Assembly: GCF_020857975.1 (NCBI RefSeq)
Contig: NZ_JACWUO010000024.1
Location: 1-42,804 of the forward strand
Length of the DNA: 42,804 bases
Direction: 5' to 3'
Origin: Stenotrophomonas rhizophila
GTDB taxonomy: Bacteria > Pseudomonadota > Gammaproteobacteria > Xanthomonadales > Xanthomonadaceae
Notes under the pieces: generated by a model
What the model was told of the DNA's origin: nothing
The model's input: only the letters and a program-made list of their open reading frames with translations
Database searches by the model: none
Part shown: piece after piece, positions 27,191-35,472 of the stretch
Numbering within the stretch: position 1 is the first letter of the stretch
Layout: each line of letters begins with the position of its first letter
Translations under genes and position numbers: made by a program

Positions 27191-28195
27191 TCAGGGCGAC
27201 CGCACGGAGTACCCGGCCTGCTCCAGTTGGCTCAGGAAACCACCGGGTTCGACCAGCGAATGCACCGGCACCACCGCAAAGGTCACCGCATTGCGGGCCA
27301 GCGCCGCACGCGCGGCCGCCAGCCATTTCCGTGCCGCTTGATCGTCCACGTCGTGCAGCCCGCGGCGCCGCCCGAACGCGCTGCCCGCCACCGCCCCCAG
27401 GCAGGCCTGGTACTGCCCTTCCACCGCCAGCCGCTGCAGCGCATCCACGTCGCCCATCGACCAGGCGTTGGCGCGTTCGACCAGCTGCGGCAGCTCCTGC
27501 TCAACTACCGCCAGGGTCTGCTCGAAGCACTCCTGGTCCTGCAGCGTGCTGCCGCGCACCTCCTTGAGGGCTTGGCGCGGGTCGTCGACCTTGACCACCA
27601 CCCGGGTCACCACCGGGGTCAGCCCGCGTGTCTTGTAGGCCGCGTTCAATACCGACGTGACCGGGCTGCCGCCGCCGAGCCCGACCGACTTCAGCGCCGC
27701 CGAATACAGCCGCGTGGCCGCCACCAGCGGGCGGTCCTTTTCCACGCCGCGGTCGCGGCCCAGGTAGCGTTGTTTCAGCGGCAGCCAGCGCGCGTACAGC
27801 GGCGCCGGCAGGATCTCTTCCAACCGCCGCCCCTGCGGGTCATGGGCAGCCTTCAACGCCGAGGGCAACAGGGTCAGCCCCTTGAAGAAGCCCACGTCCG
27901 CATCCACCGTCCAGCCCGGCGGGCCGAGCACTTGGCCGGCACTGGCGATCACCGCCTGCACCTCGTCGGCACGCCACTCCAGCTTGGCCGGCAACGGCGA
28001 AACCGTACCCAGGATCCACAGCGTATGGCCGTCGGCCGCGGTGACCTGCCATAGGCCCGGCCCAGGCTGCACACCGGACACCACCACCGGCGCCAGGTCA
28101 ACCACCTGCGGGGGCGTCAGCTGCGCCATCGCATTGCCCGCCCACAGCATCGCCCCCAACATCACTGCCCTCCCTGCCCGTGCTGCGCCTGCCAT
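27191..28195 (-). CDS. TraB/GumN family secreted protein
   Basis: A 334-residue protein with a signal peptide (RAVMLGAMLWAGNAMA) cut before QLTPPQ, so it should be periplasmic. The TraB/GumN core begins with GLWQVTAADGHTLWILGTVSPLP and shows the family HSLVEPGGFLSQLEQAGY near the C-terminus. Members have a distant link to Tiki metalloproteases; GumN is named from the Xanthomonas gum cluster, but its function is not settled. The ATG at 28195 gives a normal signal peptide; the frame is open further upstream without family similarity. Confidence 0.82.
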   Translation of the reverse strand: MAGAARAGRAVMLGAMLWAGNAMAQLTPPQVVDLAPVVVSGVQPGPGLWQVTAADGHTLWILGTVSPLPAKLEWRADEVQAVIASAGQVLGPPGWTVDADVGFFKGLTLLPSALKAAHDPQGRRLEEILPAPLYARWLPLKQRYLGRDRGVEKDRPLVAATRLYSAALKSVGLGGGSPVTSVLNAAYKTRGLTPVVTRVVVKVDDPRQALKEVRGSTLQDQECFEQTLAVVEQELPQLVERANAWSMGDVDALQRLAVEGQYQACLGAVAGSAFGRRRGLHDVDDQAARKWLAAARAALARNAVTFAVVPVHSLVEPGGFLSQLEQAGYSVRSP

Positions 28196-28330
28196 GCTGC
28201 CTGCCTGTCGTGGATTGGTGCGCAGCCTACGGGGACGCGCGCGCGGCCGCGTAAAGTTTGCGTTGGCCTGGCAGCTCGGCACGGGGCGGCGCGCGCATAA
28301 TGGCGGCGTCGACATGAGGGAGCACAACGC

Positions 28331-28759
28331 ATCGATACCCTGCACAACGCCGAAGCCCTGGCCCGCCGCGCCCACGCCAGCCAACGCGACAAGGCCGGCC
28401 GGCCCTACATCGGCCACGTCGCCCGGGTCGCCGCCCGCGTAGAGGGCGACGCCGACGCGCAGGCGGTGGCCTGGCTGCATGACGTGGTCGAGGATTGCCC
28501 GGAGTTCGCCGCCGAGGTCAGCACGTTCCCGGCGCATATTCGCACTGCGGTAGCCTGCCTGACCCGCCGCGCCGAGGTCGCACCGGCCGCCTACTACGCC
28601 GCCATCCGCGCCAACCCGCTGGCATTGAAGGTCAAGCTGGCCGATATCGCCGACAACAGCGACCCGGCACGGCTGCAATACCTGCCGGCCGACCAGGCGC
28701 AGCGGCTGGCCGACAAGTATGCGCACGCCCTGCAGGCGCTGGGCGTGGTGCCCGCCTGA
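28331..28759 (+). CDS. HD-domain phosphohydrolase with a non-standard start
   Basis: A protein of about 142 residues of the small HD/MazG-linked (RelA/SpoT N-terminus-like) group: ARRAHASQRDKAGRPYIGHV, then AWLHDVVEDCPEF, giving the metal-binding H...HD pattern. The frame is open from an in-frame TGA at 28316, yet no ATG, GTG or TTG lies before the essential first His. The best site is ATC at 28331, with AGGGAG 8-10 nt before it. A GTG at 28466 would lose the first His. Members are thought to cleave (p)ppGpp-like or other nucleotides; this is inference. The ATC may be a mutated ATG. Confidence 0.6.
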   Translation: MDTLHNAEALARRAHASQRDKAGRPYIGHVARVAARVEGDADAQAVAWLHDVVEDCPEFAAEVSTFPAHIRTAVACLTRRAEVAPAAYYAAIRANPLALKVKLADIADNSDPARLQYLPADQAQRLADKYAHALQALGVVPA

Positions 28760-28773
28760 GCGCCGGCGCCGGC

Positions 28774-29466
28774 TCAGCGCGGCGTCGGTGCCTGCCGGTA
28801 GGGCTCCTCGAACGGACGGAAATCGTGCTCGGCCAACGCAGCGGCCACCCACTGCTGCACGCCCGGCAGGGCCAGCACCGCGTCCATGTATTGCCGCACG
28901 CGCGGGGCGACCGGCAACGCGTAGGTCTGCAGCCGCATCACCACCGGCGCGAAGAACGCATCGGCAATGCTGAAACGCTCGAACAACAACGGGCCGTCAT
29001 GGCTTACCAGCAGGTCCTGCCACAGCGACTGCAGCCGCTGCAGATCCTCGGCTACCGCCGCCTGCTCGCGCAGCACGCGTGCGCCGACCTCGGCCAGGCT
29101 CGCTTCGATGTTCATCGGGAAGTGCTGGCGCAGCGCACCGAAGCCGCTGTGCATCTGCGCGCAGACGCTGCGCGCCCGCGCGCGCTCGGCCACCGCCTGC
29201 GGCCACAGCGCCTTGTCCGGGAAACGCTCGGCCAGGTACTCGGCAATGGCAAGCGTATCCCACACCACCAGCTCGCCATCGACCAGCACCCGCACCGTGG
29301 CCGACGGCGACAACGCGGTGGCCTGGCGCTTGAACTGCGAGTCGGGATCGAAGCTGTCAAAGCGCAGCAGCACCTCCTCGAACGCGATGCCGGCCTGGGT
29401 CATCAGCACCCACGGCCGCATCGACCAGGACGAGTAGTTCTTGTTGCCGATATGGAGCGTGAGCAT
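28774..29466 (-). CDS. Glutathione S-transferase family protein
   Basis: A 230-residue cytosolic GST. The N-terminal thioredoxin-fold domain opens LTLHIGNKNYSSWSMRPWVL, where SSWS is the likely active-site Ser region, and has the family ATALSPSATVRVLVDGELVVWDT glutathione-binding segment (shown in two parts in homologues). The all-helical C-terminal domain covers about residues 95-215. The pattern is of Ser-type GSTs in detoxification or redox repair; the substrate is unknown. Confidence 0.88.
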   Translation of the reverse strand: MLTLHIGNKNYSSWSMRPWVLMTQAGIAFEEVLLRFDSFDPDSQFKRQATALSPSATVRVLVDGELVVWDTLAIAEYLAERFPDKALWPQAVAERARARSVCAQMHSGFGALRQHFPMNIEASLAEVGARVLREQAAVAEDLQRLQSLWQDLLVSHDGPLLFERFSIADAFFAPVVMRLQTYALPVAPRVRQYMDAVLALPGVQQWVAAALAEHDFRPFEEPYRQAPTPR

Positions 29467-29556
29467 GGCGACGGCGCCGGCAGGACGGGAGTTCCCATGC
29501 TACCGGCAATGGCCCGGCATCCGGTGCTGTCCATCCTCGATCCATGTAAAGGCCGA

Positions 29557-30996
29557 CTAAAGGGAAGGCCCGCTCCCACGCTGCTGGCGCTCCTGATCCA
29601 GCTGGCGCTCTGTCGCCTGCTCCTGTGCCTGACGTTGACCAATGACCGCGACCTGATCCAGGCTTTCCTGCACCGGCCTTTGCGCAGCTTCCAGCGTAGG
29701 CAGGTGGGCCCGAACGGACGCCGGATTGGCCGGGTCGCCCTGAACGACGAATATGTTGTGCGCGGCTGGCAGGGTGGCGGTCTTGTTGCTGAGAAGGACG
29801 TGGTCCACCCGGGTCAGACCGGCGTCCTTGGCGATCGCCAGCAGGCTGGCGGATATGCGCTCACTGGTTTCGTCGAAGGTGCGGCCGTTGGTCTTGTCCA
29901 GCTCGCTCACCTTGCCGCGGATCTGATCCAGCAACGCGCGATCGGCTTGGCCGAGCTGGACGGCCTGGGTGGATTCGGAATCGGGGGCAGCACGGTTTGG
30001 GGAGCGATTGGAAGGGTCCGTTGCCTGGGCGGTGTGTCTGAGTTGTACATCACCAAAGCCGTTCCGGCCGAGATCCACAATCTGGATGCTCTGCGCCTTA
30101 CCCAGGTCCAGGCCATTGCGCTCGAGTTGCCTCGGCTCCAGGCCAAGCTCGGCGAGTCTGATCCGGACTTCCGGCGGCCTTCGTGCTTCGGCCAGGAAGC
30201 CGCTGTCTCTTGCAATCTGCGCAATCGGATCAACCCCATAGTAGTTGCGGTAATCCGAGTCACCGTGTTTCCCCAGCGTTCCTTTACCGTCGTAGTAGCA
30301 TTTCTCAACCGCACCGGTAAGCGCCTGTCCGTCCTGGTAGGGCCCTTTGGCGAGGTCCTGGTAGGAGATGCCGTCGGCCAGCACTGTATTGCCATCCTTG
30401 ACCACGGCGCAGCGTGAGGTTGATCTTTCTGCGAGCAGGGATTCGATCTGGGCATCTGAAGCATCTGGGTTCTGCTGCTTCAGGCGACTGTTAAGGGCGC
30501 GCAAGCCTGCCACCTCGGCAAGTGCCTCGTCCCTACGGCCATAGTCCAGATACTTGCGCACGTGATCGGTAAGGTCCAAAGCGGATTCGCGCGTGTCGTA
30601 CGCATCCTGCATCGCTGCCTTGTAAGAGTCAGAGAACTCCTTAAGAGCTGCCTGTCGGTTGCTGGTCAGCACGCCATGCATGGTCTCATGCCCCATGACC
30701 TCGGTCAGCAGGTCGATGCGCGCGCCCGACGGCCAGTCCGTGAAATTGGAAGCACTGACGAAAAGGATCCCAGGTCGTCCATTCTTGCCGGCCTCGAAAT
30801 GTCCCGCATTGTGTTGGCCGTACGATACCGCCACACGCCCGATATGGCCGTCAGTGGCAGCCTGGGCGAGAAGATTGGAAAGCAGCGGAGACCCAGAGAT
30901 GGCGGATCGAATGTCGCTCTCAGCGCCTTTGGGAAGCTGCGCGTCCAGCGTCAACTGATTCAGAAGCGGCTCAATCCGCGCATCGACGACCTTCAC
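29557..30996 (-). CDS. XVIPCD-type T4SS effector with HExxH motif
   Basis: A 479-residue protein starting at GTG. The N-terminal half has VMGHETMHGVL at about residues 100-110, an HExxH zinc-metallopeptidase motif. The C-terminal part (about 345-455) has the features of XVIPCD, the signal that directs Xanthomonadaceae effectors to the VirD4 of their bacteria-killing T4SS: LDQIRGKVSELDKTNGRTFD, RVDHVLLSN, FVVQGDPANPASVRA, and a Gln-rich tail. It overlaps the upstream lipoprotein gene by 4 nt (GTGA). The family usually targets periplasmic structures of rival bacteria. The catalytic target is unknown. No T4SS genes are in the window. Confidence 0.82.
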   Translation of the reverse strand: MKVVDARIEPLLNQLTLDAQLPKGAESDIRSAISGSPLLSNLLAQAATDGHIGRVAVSYGQHNAGHFEAGKNGRPGILFVSASNFTDWPSGARIDLLTEVMGHETMHGVLTSNRQAALKEFSDSYKAAMQDAYDTRESALDLTDHVRKYLDYGRRDEALAEVAGLRALNSRLKQQNPDASDAQIESLLAERSTSRCAVVKDGNTVLADGISYQDLAKGPYQDGQALTGAVEKCYYDGKGTLGKHGDSDYRNYYGVDPIAQIARDSGFLAEARRPPEVRIRLAELGLEPRQLERNGLDLGKAQSIQIVDLGRNGFGDVQLRHTAQATDPSNRSPNRAAPDSESTQAVQLGQADRALLDQIRGKVSELDKTNGRTFDETSERISASLLAIAKDAGLTRVDHVLLSNKTATLPAAHNIFVVQGDPANPASVRAHLPTLEAAQRPVQESLDQVAVIGQRQAQEQATERQLDQERQQRGSGPSL

Positions 30997-31616
30997 TTTT
31001 CGCCCCCGGAATATCGGACGGCGTACACACAGGTTCTTTCGCCTGCATTGGTCGACGTTGTATAGGTCATGAGGGAGGCGTCAAAGACCATGTTCTCCTC
31101 GGCCAAATCCCGCCAATACCGCTGCAGACTACCGCGCTGGAACGGGCGCTCGGCACCGCGCTGGAATCCGACGGCCTCAAGCTCGCTACCGGCAGCGGCC
31201 GCGTCCCACACGCACTCGGCCTTGGGGTCTTCGGTAAACGATATCCCGCTGGCCGGAAGGAAGGCCACCTTGTGGATCGGAAGCTCATTCTTTGCGCCGT
31301 AGGGTACATAATTCGCGAAGAACTGGTACCCGGCGGCCAGTGGCAGGCCTCCCGACTTGAGGCTTTCCGCACCGGTTTCGATAGGTTCAAGACGCATGCC
31401 GATGGCAGCTGAGAAGGTCGCCGGATTCACGTCTTTCATCGATTTGACCGAGTCCGCGTAAGCCACTGTACGCTTTTGCAGCTCGGCCAGCGTCATCAAT
31501 GCCACGGGAGGCTCACTCCCAACAGGCTGGGGAGCAGGTGCACGGGCACAGGCCGTAGGCAGCATCGCCACTGCGACAAGAGCCAACACTACTGGCAGGA
31601 AGCGAAGCCGGTCCAT
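30993..31616 (-). CDS. Putative immunity lipoprotein for the adjacent effector
   Basis: A 207-residue protein with a signal peptide and lipobox ending LPTAC (Cys23), so it should be a periplasm-facing lipoprotein. The mature part begins RAPAPQPVGSEPPV and has no domain I recognise. Known immunity proteins (X-Tfi) of Xanthomonadaceae effectors are lipoproteins encoded next to and cotranslated with their effector, which fits the GTGA overlap. The role is inferred from position. The ATG at 31616 is chosen because the lipobox follows it directly. Confidence 0.72.
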   Translation of the reverse strand: MDRLRFLPVVLALVAVAMLPTACARAPAPQPVGSEPPVALMTLAELQKRTVAYADSVKSMKDVNPATFSAAIGMRLEPIETGAESLKSGGLPLAAGYQFFANYVPYGAKNELPIHKVAFLPASGISFTEDPKAECVWDAAAAGSELEAVGFQRGAERPFQRGSLQRYWRDLAEENMVFDASLMTYTTSTNAGERTCVYAVRYSGGEK

Positions 31617-31759
31617 GGTGCGTCCTCGGGTGAACTGTGGAAAGCCTAGACGGTCGCACGCTGCAGTGCAAAAGTGCCTGGCGGGATCGGCCAGGCGGTC
31701 CGACGCGAGGGAAGAGGACGCTATCCTCATCCCATAACAGCGCAAAGGAAGCCCGCTCG

Positions 31760-32158
31760 ATGGCAAGTCGCCTGCACAACCTGTTCTTCCTCTTCGCGCT
31801 CGGCGCCCCGGCAATGGCAGAGGAAGGAAAGGTGTTCGCATCTTTCTCAGTCGTCGAGGATGGTGTCGACCAGGCGCCCCGATTCGTCTATTCCGAAGCA
31901 GCAGCCAGCGAGACGGACCCGATCGTCATCAGCGTTGAAGGCAGGCCGCTCACCGTCCAGGACCTCAAGTACAGAGTCGACCTGCAAAAGAACTGGTTGT
32001 CGGCCAACGTCCCAGAGCGGTACACGTTCGTCGGCCGCAACCTGGTCCTATGCAGCCCCGAGCCCGAGCGCAAAGCCGGCCGTTGCGACCGGTACGAATT
32101 CACCGAAGCAGATACTGTCCACGCTTACTACTTCCGCGTCGACAGCTGGCCACAATGA
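31760..32158 (+). CDS. Secreted protein of unknown function
   Basis: A 132-residue protein with a signal peptide (LHNLFFLFALGAPAMA) cut before EEGKVF. The mature part has two Cys (LVLCSPEPERKAGRCDRY) that could form a disulphide and ends YYFRVDSWPQ. AGGAAG lies about 10 nt before the ATG. It is divergent from the immunity lipoprotein and ends 18 nt before the left attachment repeat, so it is probably outside the island. I do not recognise the family. Confidence 0.65.
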   Translation: MASRLHNLFFLFALGAPAMAEEGKVFASFSVVEDGVDQAPRFVYSEAAASETDPIVISVEGRPLTVQDLKYRVDLQKNWLSANVPERYTFVGRNLVLCSPEPERKAGRCDRYEFTEADTVHAYYFRVDSWPQ

Positions 32159-32176
32159 TGGCGCAGCATGCGGTGG

Positions 32177-32196
32177 TGGTGCCCGGAGCCGGAATC
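32177..32196. repeat. Left attachment repeat
   Basis: TGGTGCCCGGAGCCGGAATC, an exact copy of the 3' end of tRNA-Leu at 37778-37797; flanking bases differ on both sides. Confidence 0.88.
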
Positions 32197-32267
32197 AGCC
32201 CCCCCTTGTGGCGCAACGATTTCGAGAAAACCTGGGGAAATTCTGCTCAGTCGATGTGGGGCGGACA

Positions 32268-32489
32268 TCAACGCGGTCGCGGACCGGCCTTGTTCGGCCA
32301 CCATTTGGCGATATTTGGGCTAGGGATGGGATCGGGCCCCACCGCCGCTCGAAGGACCACCGGCCAGCCCTGCCCATCGATGTAGTGTCTGATCCCGTTC
32401 TGGCGCAGGAAGGCCAGTTGGCGCGCCTTCAGGGGCGTGCGCGCCAACGCCTTGATCTCGTCACGAGTCAGGCAGAGCTTTTCTGACAT
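32268..32489 (-). CDS. DUF4224 protein, copy 1
   Basis: A 73-residue protein: SEKLCLTRDEIKALARTP, then KARQLAFLRQNGIRHYIDG. This is the DUF4224 pattern, common beside integrases in prophages and islands; some workers treat it as excisionase-like, but the function is not established. It starts one base after the stop of the second copy. The C-terminal tail WWPNKAGPRPR is basic. Confidence 0.78.
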   Translation of the reverse strand: MSEKLCLTRDEIKALARTPLKARQLAFLRQNGIRHYIDGQGWPVVLRAAVGPDPIPSPNIAKWWPNKAGPRPR

Positions 32490-32490
32490 T

Positions 32491-32730
32491 TCATACCGCC
32501 TTATTGGATCGCCATGCCATCCTGGGCGAGTCTGGCGTCACTGATGCCCCAACCGCCTTACGCAGGACGATGACCCTGTTGTACTCGTCGACGTGATGTG
32601 GGATCCCATTCCGGCATAAGAAGGCCAGCTGTCTCGCCCTAATCGGAGTTCTACTGATTTCCTCAACCTCAGCACGCGACGCCCCCCCCCCCCCAACCTT
32701 ACGACGCGAGCAGCGCTTCTCGGAGATCAT
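32491..32730 (-). CDS. DUF4224 protein, copy 2, with a 13-G tract
   Basis: A 79-residue frame from an ATG at 32730. Residues after the tract, SRAEVEEISRTPIRARQLAFLCRNGIPHHVDE, split here by normal family positions, align with copy 1. The N-terminus MISEKRCSRRKV followed by four Gly comes from a run of 13 G (32682-32694) and does not look like the family; copies usually start shortly before the LTR-E motif. With 14 G a TTG at the tract's start would be in frame. The 5' end overlaps the preceding gene by about 30 nt. Confidence 0.55.
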   Translation of the reverse strand: MISEKRCSRRKVGGGGASRAEVEEISRTPIRARQLAFLCRNGIPHHVDEYNRVIVLRKAVGASVTPDSPRMAWRSNKAV

Positions 32731-32971
32731 CCCGGGCAGTGATGGGAATCCGTTCAGACAGGTAGAGGGCGGCGATGAACCCCAGGCCTCGCTGCAACAG
32801 CTGCCCCGCCACATCGGCGCTGCTGGATTCTCTGGCGGCGCGTCGCGCAAGGAGAAGCTCAGCCCACCACATCTGCAGTTGCTCGGGCAGTAGGTGCTTC
32901 TGATCTTCCACTGGTCGGGCACTTGGCCTGGTTGGCATAGGGTCTGGCCTTGCGAGATCGCGGGCTTCCAT
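32699..32971 (-). CDS. Hypothetical island protein
   Basis: A 90-residue protein with a disordered, Pro/Arg-rich start (about 25 residues) and a helical remainder (LPEQLQMWWAELLLARRAARESS, in two helices, then FIAALYLSERIPITARDDLREALLAS). It could start at ATG 32971 or at 32938; neither has a strong ribosome-binding site. It ends at TAA next to the 13-G tract and overlaps the DUF4224 copy 2 frame. Function unknown. Confidence 0.5.
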   Translation of the reverse strand: MEARDLARPDPMPTRPSARPVEDQKHLLPEQLQMWWAELLLARRAARESSSADVAGQLLQRGLGFIAALYLSERIPITARDDLREALLAS

Positions 32972-33249
32972 CCTAACTGCAGTTCACGCCCGCGGCGCCT
33001 GGTGCCGGTTGTTGCCGGTGAGCCCAGTCCACAGGTCCAGCAACAGCTCTCGGCGGTGTGCTTTGGCCCTGCGCCAACCCCTCTCGCGAACGTCAAAGAG
33101 CTGGCACAGCGCGACCGAGCCCGCAAGCACCGCATGATCAAGTTCACATTTTCACATCTTTATTTTGCGCTATATTCTGATGATGACGGAATGGATAGGA
33201 CTACCCGTCACTTTGAAATGGATTAATTCACAATCACGAGGATGTGCAG

Positions 33250-33756
33250 ATGAAGCATGTGCATGCAATTGGGCTAACGGCCCGATTTGGCCTGATAATC
33301 AAGCAAGGCATCGCGGCAACGATCTTGACAGCCGCCGTAGTTTCACAGGTTTCCGTAGCGTCCCCGGCATCGGAAACCACTCAGGCGACCACGCAGTCAA
33401 AGACGAAATGGGTGGAAATTGACTCCCTTGTTACCGCTGAACTTCAGCAAATTGTGGACAAACAGCCCCGGATCGATGGACAGAGCAAGCTCGTCAACGT
33501 CCGTGCCAAGGTGGATCCCGCCAAGCGGCAGCTCACAATTTCGTTGAGCCGCGGCTATGTGCCGAAGGTCAATGGCTCAGAGCTTGAGGATCTTCAGTCC
33601 CAGTTGAGTAGTGCGGCGCTCGAGATCATCGACCCCGCCCTTGAAATTGCAACCATCGAGTACCTTTACGATGGGCGTCCAATCAGCGCCTATTTCCCCG
33701 AGGATGCGCCCCCGCCCTCGCCGTCGAAGCAAAAAAAAAATAGGGACCACGCTTGA
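33250..33756 (+). CDS. N-terminal part of an amidase, split by a run of ten A
   Basis: A 168-residue frame from ATG 33250 (GAGG 8 nt before it). It has a signal peptide (about residues 1-38, with IAATILTAAVVSQVSVASPA) and a soluble domain of about 110 residues containing VNVRAKVDPAKRQLTISLSRG. After PPPSPSKQ the frame enters A10 (33731-33740) and stops at 33754. Nine A would join it to the amidase catalytic domain, which continues in the other frame. As it stands this is a secreted fragment. The sequence just upstream is AT-rich, with TATATT at 33171. Confidence 0.65.
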   Translation: MKHVHAIGLTARFGLIIKQGIAATILTAAVVSQVSVASPASETTQATTQSKTKWVEIDSLVTAELQQIVDKQPRIDGQSKLVNVRAKVDPAKRQLTISLSRGYVPKVNGSELEDLQSQLSSAALEIIDPALEIATIEYLYDGRPISAYFPEDAPPPSPSKQKKNRDHA

Positions 33757-34891
33757 TACACCGCTTCCTATAGTCGCAGTAGCAGGCGGACACGGCATCT
33801 ATTTCAACTATGAGTACAACGACTGGCGGGCACAGCGAGACCCCAGTAACGGCATGACTGAGGATTTCGTGACCCCCTACTTTGCAAGAGACCTGTCGGC
33901 GAAGCTCATAGATGAAGGCTGGGCCTCTGTCGCAAAGGCACGAACCAATGACGTTGCAATCCACGCTCCCAGCGGACGGCAGTGGTGGCAGGTCTCTGCA
34001 AGATACTGGCTGCAGCAGACGCTGCCCCAGGAACCTGACATCTGGCACTCGCTCCCAGGCGCCACGCATTCATTGCGCGAGGCAGACGAAGACATCAGGA
34101 GTCGTCCGAAGTTTGCGAACTATGTGGGCGCAGCCGCCGCAATTAACCTTCACACCGACGCATCCACATCCCCCACAACTCGAGGCACACGGGTCTACTA
34201 TCACACCGGCCGAGTCGCGGATCAGGAACTAGCCAGCAATGTTCTCTGCTACATGAAGGAAGCAATTCAATCAGTTGGCAACTATTCCAACTGGTCAGTA
34301 GCAGGCACTCCCGTCGGCGTCACTAACAAAGGCGAGAATACTCACGCTCAGGTCCCCTCGATTATCGTGGAACTCGGCTTCCACACTAATGCCGAGGATG
34401 CTCTCGCTCTTCAGAACGACTACTTCCGAGAAGCAGCAGTCAACGGTATCGCCAAAGGATGGCACTTGAACTCCCAAGGCGTGGGCTGCGAGCCGCTTAA
34501 GATCACGAGTATCCCGCCTCTTCAGGTCACGCAGAACGTGCAGGCGGATTGGACCGTGCACTTTGAAGGGCACCCCCAGTTCCCCTTGAAGGTCGTTGGT
34601 GTGTTCAAGACATGCCCTTCTGGGTGGACGTGCTCGCAGTTTACGAAGAACGTCTATAGCGACACAGCTTCGCCGCTTCACCTGACATGGGACTGCAATG
34701 TAAGCGGGTCAGAGAATCCTGGCGTGTCAACGTTCCAGCTAGAGACGGTCATCATCGATGATGACGGCGTCAGAGCCGCACCCGTTGCGCACACCGTCGT
34801 TTGTAGCCCCCCAAGCGGTGCTATTGCCTCAAGGTCGGCTGATAAGAAGACATCGGCAACCGCAACGGTATCATTCCAGAAGCAGCCGTAA
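33731..34891 (+). CDS. N-acetylmuramoyl-L-alanine amidase catalytic domain (frameshifted)
   Basis: A 386-codon stretch in the frame one base off the preceding part. It carries an Amidase_3 domain: AVAGGHGIYFN (zinc His at 33791-33793), TEDFVTPYFARDL (zinc Glu), AAINLHTDAS (zinc His) and IIVELGFHTNAEDAL (catalytic Glu), so the active site is complete. A C-terminal domain of about 140 residues follows, with paired Cys (CPSGWTCSQF). The family cleaves the bond between muramic acid and the stem peptide. It lacks its own start unless slippage at A10 joins it to the signal peptide. A hairpin follows the stop. Confidence 0.72.
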   Translation, partial: KKKIGTTLDTPLPIVAVAGGHGIYFNYEYNDWRAQRDPSNGMTEDFVTPYFARDLSAKLIDEGWASVAKARTNDVAIHAPSGRQWWQVSARYWLQQTLPQEPDIWHSLPGATHSLREADEDIRSRPKFANYVGAAAAINLHTDASTSPTTRGTRVYYHTGRVADQELASNVLCYMKEAIQSVGNYSNWSVAGTPVGVTNKGENTHAQVPSIIVELGFHTNAEDALALQNDYFREAAVNGIAKGWHLNSQGVGCEPLKITSIPPLQVTQNVQADWTVHFEGHPQFPLKVVGVFKTCPSGWTCSQFTKNVYSDTASPLHLTWDCNVSGSENPGVSTFQLETVIIDDDGVRAAPVAHTVVCSPPSGAIASRSADKKTSATATVSFQKQP

Positions 34892-34912
34892 GCAATCCAC
34901 GTAGGTCCTTCG

Positions 34913-34946
34913 GCCGGTCTTGGAGCCTTATGCCAAGACCGGCTTT
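34913..34946 (+). terminator. Terminator after the amidase
   Basis: GCCGGTCTTGG pairs with CCAAGACCGGC around a 9-nt loop, followed by TTTA, about 20 nt past the stop. Confidence 0.65.
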
Positions 34947-34986
34947 ACTGCCGCAGAGAATTCGCTACCTCCAAGACCTTCCGTCC

Positions 34987-35307
34987 CTAGTTGCTGCGGC
35001 ACAGCGCGCACGGCCTCAGCCTAGCCAGCCGAAGGCTCTTGCGGTAGGCGTCGTAGTAGCGGCGAAGCAACTGGTAGCGGCCGGCGGCCGTGGACTGAAT
35101 GCCTAGCTTCGGCAGGTTCACCAGCACGCGCGGATGGTCTGCGTAGCCGGTGAACAGCCTGCCCCCGACAATCACGTCATAGCCGCGATCCTTGGTCGGC
35201 TGCCGGTCATTGTCGGTTCCTTCGGACCACGCCAGCATGTCGAGGAAGGCCACGACGTTCACGCCGCCAGCCTGTTGGGGAGTGATATGTGCCACAGCTT
35301 TCTCCAT
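34987..35307 (-). pseudogene. Truncated lambda R-type endolysin
   Basis: A 106-residue frame. VVAFLDMLAWSEGTDNDRQ with its catalytic Glu, RGYDVIVGGRLFTGYADHPRVLV in two parts, and STAAGRYQLLRRYYDAYRK match the lambda R lytic transglycosylase (GH104), whose members are about 155-160 residues. Here the protein departs from the family after YRKSLRLA and ends in RLRPCALCRSN, losing the last third. It cuts glycan strands in the intact form and is probably dead here. Confidence 0.8.
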
Positions 35308-35380
35308 AGCACATTCGCGTTGGCGCAGCCGGCATGGCCCGTGCCTGCCCTTGCTGCGATCGTTTCACGGGCCTCAACGC

Positions 35381-35409
35381 AGAAGCCCCGGCTTTCGGCC
35401 GGGGCTTCT
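35381..35409. terminator. Strong GC hairpin, possible terminator
   Basis: AGAAGCCCCGG pairs with CCGGGGCTTCT around a 7-nt loop. It lies between the 48-codon ORF and the endolysin remnant, both leftward. There is no T run, so termination would be weak. Confidence 0.45.
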
Positions 35410-35472
35410 AGGAAAACTCAGACATCAGCGGAGTTAAGACACTTGCTTAGCGCGTGTGCCCAATACTTGGTC

